Shown here in pieces: positions 59,328 to 64,000 of a stretch of 64,000 nucleotides of DNA. Source of the stretch: Candidatus Poribacteria bacterium (GTDB taxonomy: Bacteria; Poribacteria; WGA-4E; WGA-3G). Both the position numbers and the translations under genes were made by a program. Each line of letters begins with the position of its first letter. Position 1 is the first letter of the stretch. Where the stretch lies: contig JAJECN010000049.1 in the NCBI GenBank assembly GCA_022821965.1, positions 1 through 64,000 on the forward strand. The letters run 5' to 3'. The notes beneath the pieces are model-generated. The model was not told where the DNA came from, ran no database searches, and worked only from the letters and a program-made list of their open reading frames with translations.

Positions 59328-60841
59328 ATTCCACTAAAAAATTGCTTCAATTTGAGTTTAATGCCGATTCTTTTGCGCGTCGTGCTCCCCAGGTAACAGC
59401 AATTCCGTCAGAGCGACTCGCTATTTTTAAAGAAATTATAGAAGATCAAGACGGAATCGGATCCGACTCGCCTAATCCAGAAAGTCTTCGCGAAACATAC
59501 CAACTCTTCATGAGCACTCCACTAAACAGGCTTTCCGCAGAATTTGACTCTCTCAGACGCACGCGGCAACTCGCTTGGGTGTTAACCTACTCTGAGAATG
59601 GGCTGCCTCGTATTGTAGATACACCAAGACTTCACAACGCACTTCAACTCATTGAAAAGTGTCTTCGCGTCAGGTCTATTCTCGGCATTTTCGATGCCTT
59701 AATGAAAACATCAGATATACCGAATGTGGGAATGTTACGCGCATCTCTTAAAAAGCATTTAACCGATTATACTGGGTCTGATAAACGTGTTCAGAAACTA
59801 AAAGCGAACATAGCATGGTATTGCGAAGAAAATAGCGCGACGCAGCTTGCAATGCACTTGTTGCGATCAGGAACGAAGCTGTCAGATGTCTGGACATATC
59901 TTGAATTGCGAGACCATACACATAGTTATCCATATTTTGGTGAAGTTGCAATGGCGTACACATCTCTTAACAATCAATTCGATCAAGATATGGTTTCTGA
60001 TATCATCGAGTTTGTTAAAAATCACAATAACGACAAAACAAGCCGGGGCGTTTTGTCCAAACTTATTGAACACCTTGGCATTGAAGCATCCGAAGTCTTA
60101 CGTCAACCCGTTCAATCCTATGCACTTCAAGAATGGCAAGATCCACGTATTGCTGGTGGAGATGTTCGTTGGCGAGACATATCTGATGAGGCACGGCAAA
60201 TCTTTATACGATGGATTACAAAAGAAGACCTGCGTTTCTTTTTTGATGTTGTTGCTAAGGCTTGCAATGACCCGAAATTTGCCTATCGTAAAGCTTTTTG
60301 GTTGGCGTATCTTGAACATATTTCCTTTTGTCGCCCAGTGTTGCGCAAAAACGCTGAACATCTTTTCCGCCATGATCCACAAGCTCTGCAATACTACCAA
60401 GATCGCCAACCAGCGGAGTTGAAAGGTGGTAGTAAAGACCAGCACGCTTTTATCATTCAGATGAAAAGGTATACATTTGTTGAGTTCAGCACAGCAGGGG
60501 CATGCTATGTTTACCACAACGCCGATCTCCCTTTTGAAGTGGGAGATTCAGAATACCATATGGACGAGTTACGTTTCCAACAACGGGCTGTACGTCGGGT
60601 GATTCACAGCGGCTCAGAGAATTATTCTTGGCAAAGTAAATTTGCATCGTGGTTAGAATATGAGATTAGGATTGAGGCGTTACGGAGTTATCAGTTGAAT
60701 GGTGAAAATTCAGTAGAAAGACACGTAAATTGCCCTAATGAGGAATGCAGACAAACATTGCGGATCCGCCGAGTGGCGAAAGGTTGGTTAAGAATTACTT
60801 GTCCTAAATGTAGGAATGTTTTTGGATACGAAGTAGAGTAG
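59324..60841 (+). CDS. zorC: Zorya system protein ZorC (EH-signature), with C-terminal zinc ribbon
   Basis: 505 residues. The EH-signature region (about 290-455) has WLAYLEHISFCRP, FVEFSTAGACYVYHNADLPF (Glu 387) and VIHSGSENYSWQSKFASWLE (His 428), preceded by a helical N-terminal region (about 60-280). Beyond it a compact Cys4 motif, NCPNEECRQTLR...ITCPKCRNVFG (Cys 470, 475, 493, 496), looks like a zinc ribbon, which I do not associate with standard ZorC. The other zor genes match type I Zorya in order. ZorC is thought to link motor signalling to DNA. zorD begins two bases after the stop. Confidence 0.88.
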   Translation: MNSTKKLLQFEFNADSFARRAPQVTAIPSERLAIFKEIIEDQDGIGSDSPNPESLRETYQLFMSTPLNRLSAEFDSLRRTRQLAWVLTYSENGLPRIVDTPRLHNALQLIEKCLRVRSILGIFDALMKTSDIPNVGMLRASLKKHLTDYTGSDKRVQKLKANIAWYCEENSATQLAMHLLRSGTKLSDVWTYLELRDHTHSYPYFGEVAMAYTSLNNQFDQDMVSDIIEFVKNHNNDKTSRGVLSKLIEHLGIEASEVLRQPVQSYALQEWQDPRIAGGDVRWRDISDEARQIFIRWITKEDLRFFFDVVAKACNDPKFAYRKAFWLAYLEHISFCRPVLRKNAEHLFRHDPQALQYYQDRQPAELKGGSKDQHAFIIQMKRYTFVEFSTAGACYVYHNADLPFEVGDSEYHMDELRFQQRAVRRVIHSGSENYSWQSKFASWLEYEIRIEALRSYQLNGENSVERHVNCPNEECRQTLRIRRVAKGWLRITCPKCRNVFGYEVE

Positions 60842-60843
60842 GT

Positions 60844-63800
60844 ATGATGTTTAACCTATTTCAAAAAAACAAATCAGAACTGCCGCAATTTAACTGGCAA
60901 GAAACATCAACAGGCATCCAGTTTACATCTCCAGTGGATAATCTTTCGCTGCTTGAGTACGCTAACGATTTGCAATCGGAAGCATACCAAACACAAGCTC
61001 AGTGGCTATTGCTGAAGGAACTGCTTGATAACGGTCAGGCAGAATTGTTAGATGTGGAGGTTCATATTCCGTTTGAGGAGATATGTCATCTTAATTCCAG
61101 TGAACAGGAACTGCTTGGTTTACCAGAGTTATATCCGTTTGAACTTGAAATCCGATCGGATGGTACTTTTAATCAGTCAGAGTTTCGGTACAACTATCAG
61201 TTCCTAAAATCTGATGGGAAGCCTTTGTATCCAGCCCGAATCGGTTGTGTGCTGCGTTTGACTGAAGAGTGGGCGTACCTCTTGACACAGGAACAGTTCA
61301 CCCTCTTAGAGGAATTAGACGCGTTCAATGCAAGAGGTGCTACAGATAAAAACTTTGCAACAAATCTGATTGAGTTTGCGAAGATTAAGGGACTTGCTAA
61401 AGAGACAGGAAGTGTATTGGATCATTATCTAAATCAGGAGGAAGTCGTTTCACCAAAAACCGTTCGCTTGCGCCTACGTGAATCCGGTGATAGTGTTGAA
61501 ATAATACCAGATGTAGCTGACGTTGACAGTGAAAGGCTTGAGAAGATATTCGATAAATTTCCAAAACCACAGACTACATACAATCTTTCTAAACCTGACG
61601 GTGGGTGTACTCGTGTTCTCTTTCAGGAAAATCAGAAGGAAACTTTACAAACCCTTAAGCACTATCGACGCGTCTCTCGTGAACAACTTGCAGAAATTGC
61701 GAAACAACCACAGTTGTACTTTGATCCAGAAGTTGTTGAACTCGATCCGACAGATGAAACACCATCTTTCAGTGAGCGTGTTCGTGAAATTGGTATCTAC
61801 CAACCGAGGGTTTATCCTTTCGTTTCGCCGTACAAAAGTGAGTGGATTCCTGGTTTTTTAATTGAGGATGAATCGGGAACACGAACAAAATTGCAGGTTA
61901 AAACCGAGGAGGAATTCGCGGATCTAAAGCAGACAATTCATGAGGCGAAGCGAACAGGGCAAAAGCAAATCAAATGGAAAGGACAAAAACTTCCTGTTTC
62001 TGATGTTGAAAGACATCTTCCATTCATTGAAAAACAGCTTAAACACCGAAAGAAACCGTCGCGTTCTGAAAGAGAAAAATCGGAGATCACAGTCTTAATC
62101 ATTGAGGAAAACATTGAAGACCCCAATTACGTTGAAAAAACGTCCAGTTCAGAAGTTGAAGAACCGTTTCGACATCTTCTGGAATCTACACCAAACTTAA
62201 AACAAAAAGTCAAACTACTACCTCACCAAGAAGAGGGACTTGCTTGGGCACAGCAGCTTTGGGAGAACAATTATCTCGGTGGATTACTTGCCGACGACAT
62301 GGGGCTCGGCAAAACACTACAAGTACTTTGCTTTCTGGAATGGCATCATGCAAAATACCGACTAAAAGAACCACAGCGGAAACCATATCTCATCGTTGCA
62401 CCAATTGCACTTTTAGAAAATTGGGCAGCGGAATATCCGAAGTTTTTTGAAAAAGGAACGTTGGAGTTTGTCACCTTATATGGGAAAGAACTACAAAACT
62501 TCAAATGTGAGCCATCTGATGTTGACAACCTTCAAATTCCAGACATTGAGGGAGCAGAACGACTTCAGGAATTACGTAAACGCCGTGGGGCACTTGATGT
62601 TAAACACCTTCAAGATGCTGATGTTGTGTTAACTACTTATGAGACTGTTCGCGACTTTCAATTGGACTTAGGTTTAATTCCGTGGGCAACCGTGGTTATT
62701 GATGAAGCACAACGCATCAAGACCCCGGGAGCACTTGTCACAAATGCGTTGAAAGCACTCAAGACCGATTTCCGTCTCGCTATGACAGGAACGCCTGTTG
62801 AAAACTCCTTGATGGATTTATGGTGTATCACGGACTTTGTAGCACCGGGCTATCTTGATAGCGCGAAGAACTTCAATAATGAATTTTGTCGACCCCTTAA
62901 AAATCCGGAAACTGATATTCGCGCCCTTGGTGATCGGATTCGCGAGCGTATCGGCGTTTACCTCAAAAGACGGCTAAAAACCGGTATTCTTGATGACCTG
63001 CCCGAAAAACACATTCACTATGAGGATTGTCGACAAGACATGCCCCTAATACAGGTAGAACGTTATCAAGCAGCTCTTCAATCTACGCAGGATGGTGGAT
63101 CAGACGGACCACAGCAGCGTAATCAAATCTTGCAAGTTCTGCACCAATTGCGCGATATTTCCGACCATCCTTTGTTAGCCGATTCTCAATGGGAAGATTT
63201 ACCTGTCGCCGAATTAATTGAACAATCAGCAAAGCTGACGGTGACAGTCCGATTGCTCGAAAAAATCCGTGCTGCTAACGAAAAGGTAATTTTGTTTGCA
63301 GAGCGTAGAAAAACGCAGCATCTTTTAGGACATGTTGTTCGTGAGTATTTCGGTTTGGAGGATGTCTCTATCGTTAACGGAGATACGCCTGGAAGCACAC
63401 AACGCGCAAATTCAATGAAAATGAGTCGCCAGCAAAGTGTAGATCGTTTCCAAACTTCTTCAGGTTTTAATGTCATCATTATGTCACCACTTGCCGCTGG
63501 TGTGGGGCTCAACATTACTGAAGCGAATCATGTCATTCACTATAGTCGCTGGTGGAACCCCGCTAAAGAGGATCAGGCAAGTGATAGGGTTTATCGTATT
63601 GGACAAAAGCGGCCAGTGCATATCTACCTACCAATGGCAACTCATCCTCAGTTTCAAACTTTTGATGTTATTCTGCACGAACTCCTCGAACGAAAACGCC
63701 AACTTTCACAAGGGACTCTGTTCCCAACCGAGCAAGCTGAAGTAACCCCGAAAGAGATTCTTGAAAAATTGCAGCCAATACCTGTTGATAATGACGAGAA

Positions 63801-64000
63801 TTCACCATTAACAATAGAAGATGTTGACAAGCTTGAGCCAAGATTTTTTGAAGTTTTTGTTGCTGCACTTTTTGATAAGCAAGGATATTATGTCGTATTA
63901 ACGCCCTATTCGGGGGACAAAGGTGCGGATGTCATTGCTCGTCAACATGGGAATGAAGCGGGTGGAGTACTGATACAGGCTAAGCATCGACGACAAGCAG
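60844..64000 (+). CDS. zorD: Zorya effector ZorD: SNF2 helicase with Mrr-like nuclease domain (3' end outside window)
   Basis: Open frame from ATG 60844 to the window end: 1052 codons without a stop. The N-terminal ~470 residues are unassigned. The helicase core starts near 460 with LPHQEEGLAWAQQLW, Walker A DDMGLGKT (484-491), DEAQ box (620-623), MTGTPVENSLMDLW and, near the end, PLAAGVGLNITEANHVIHYS with DQASDRVYRIGQKRPV. After a linker the residues FFEVFVAALFDKQGYYVVLT (about 1001-1020), GADVIA and LIQAKH match the Mrr-like restriction fold with Asp and Q-x-K catalytic residues. SNF2 plus Mrr is the type I ZorD layout. Probably only a few dozen residues are missing. Confidence 0.93.
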   Translation, partial: MMFNLFQKNKSELPQFNWQETSTGIQFTSPVDNLSLLEYANDLQSEAYQTQAQWLLLKELLDNGQAELLDVEVHIPFEEICHLNSSEQELLGLPELYPFELEIRSDGTFNQSEFRYNYQFLKSDGKPLYPARIGCVLRLTEEWAYLLTQEQFTLLEELDAFNARGATDKNFATNLIEFAKIKGLAKETGSVLDHYLNQEEVVSPKTVRLRLRESGDSVEIIPDVADVDSERLEKIFDKFPKPQTTYNLSKPDGGCTRVLFQENQKETLQTLKHYRRVSREQLAEIAKQPQLYFDPEVVELDPTDETPSFSERVREIGIYQPRVYPFVSPYKSEWIPGFLIEDESGTRTKLQVKTEEEFADLKQTIHEAKRTGQKQIKWKGQKLPVSDVERHLPFIEKQLKHRKKPSRSEREKSEITVLIIEENIEDPNYVEKTSSSEVEEPFRHLLESTPNLKQKVKLLPHQEEGLAWAQQLWENNYLGGLLADDMGLGKTLQVLCFLEWHHAKYRLKEPQRKPYLIVAPIALLENWAAEYPKFFEKGTLEFVTLYGKELQNFKCEPSDVDNLQIPDIEGAERLQELRKRRGALDVKHLQDADVVLTTYETVRDFQLDLGLIPWATVVIDEAQRIKTPGALVTNALKALKTDFRLAMTGTPVENSLMDLWCITDFVAPGYLDSAKNFNNEFCRPLKNPETDIRALGDRIRERIGVYLKRRLKTGILDDLPEKHIHYEDCRQDMPLIQVERYQAALQSTQDGGSDGPQQRNQILQVLHQLRDISDHPLLADSQWEDLPVAELIEQSAKLTVTVRLLEKIRAANEKVILFAERRKTQHLLGHVVREYFGLEDVSIVNGDTPGSTQRANSMKMSRQQSVDRFQTSSGFNVIIMSPLAAGVGLNITEANHVIHYSRWWNPAKEDQASDRVYRIGQKRPVHIYLPMATHPQFQTFDVILHELLERKRQLSQGTLFPTEQAEVTPKEILEKLQPIPVDNDENSPLTIEDVDKLEPRFFEVFVAALFDKQGYYVVLTPYSGDKGADVIARQHGNEAGGVLIQAKHRRQA

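Noticed and set aside
1-64000. tRNA, rRNA, integrase or transposase genes
   Set aside because: No GGTTCRAATC-type T-arm context with a flanking acceptor stem, no conserved rRNA segment and no recombinase motif was found by eye; a tRNA scan would settle it.

Overview
The window looks like a chromosome segment of an uncultured Gram-negative bacterium of the FCB-like marine/sponge-associated kind, most consistent with Candidatus Poribacteria. This is inferred from family content, not from a database search: near-identical 'NYPNPFNPETWIPYQLA'-type C-terminal sorting domains, a PorV/PorQ-like outer-membrane protein, two exported 14-bladed (2 x 7) propeller proteins, LamG proteins ending in a shared GKLxTxWAxxK tail, three DUF6785-type membrane proteins, paired phytanoyl-CoA-dioxygenase-like proteins and a sulfatase. 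No rRNA, tRNA, CRISPR array, integrase or transposase was seen.

Layout. 1-5.8 kb: the 3' part of a large Ig-repeat surface protein whose frame is open to the left edge, a repeat-rich spacer, a small membrane protein flanked by palindromes, a truncated nucleoside deoxyribosyltransferase relic and two LamG proteins. 6.1-20.8 kb: a YCF48-like propeller, a TolC/HlyD-type pair with no pump in the window, an arabinokinase-like GHMP kinase, a DUF6785 protein, the PorV-like protein, a WD40-dockerin protein with a sorting domain, and a thioredoxin fusion. 20.8-37.7 kb: an accessory catabolic set (enolase-superfamily enzyme, two PhyH-like proteins, sulfatase, glycosidase-like barrel, sugar isomerase-like barrel, Uma2 protein, two tandem DUF6785 copies, an orphan ABC-2-like permease and a Gfo/Idh/MocA protein with a changed EKP motif).

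38-51 kb is the conserved core: tatA-tatC-zinc-ribbon protein, cupin-pgeF, yggS-proC-yggT, an isoleucyl-tRNA-synthetase-like gene, lspA, fmt, a PASTA protein, rpe and rsmE. The synthetase-like gene sits where ileS is expected (directly before lspA), but its HIGH, KMSKS and editing-site motifs are gone while an 869-codon frame is kept. It looks like an IleRS pseudoenzyme.

51-56 kb carries an M20 peptidase (probably leaderless mRNA), moaD-moaE (MoaD ends GG-CDV instead of GG), a lipoprotein, folB and two exported proteins. From 56.2 kb to the right edge lies a tightly coupled four-gene type I Zorya anti-phage system: zorA (MotA/TolQ motor with a long coiled-coil tail), zorB (OmpA-domain stator partner), zorC (EH-signature protein, here with an added C-terminal zinc ribbon) and zorD (SNF2 helicase with an Mrr-like nuclease domain, cut off by the window end). 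Zorya itself is a known system. The features here that may be undescribed are the zinc ribbon on ZorC, the 62-residue duplicated ZorA tail unit, its position 10 bp behind a chain of ordinary genes, and the degenerate IleRS.
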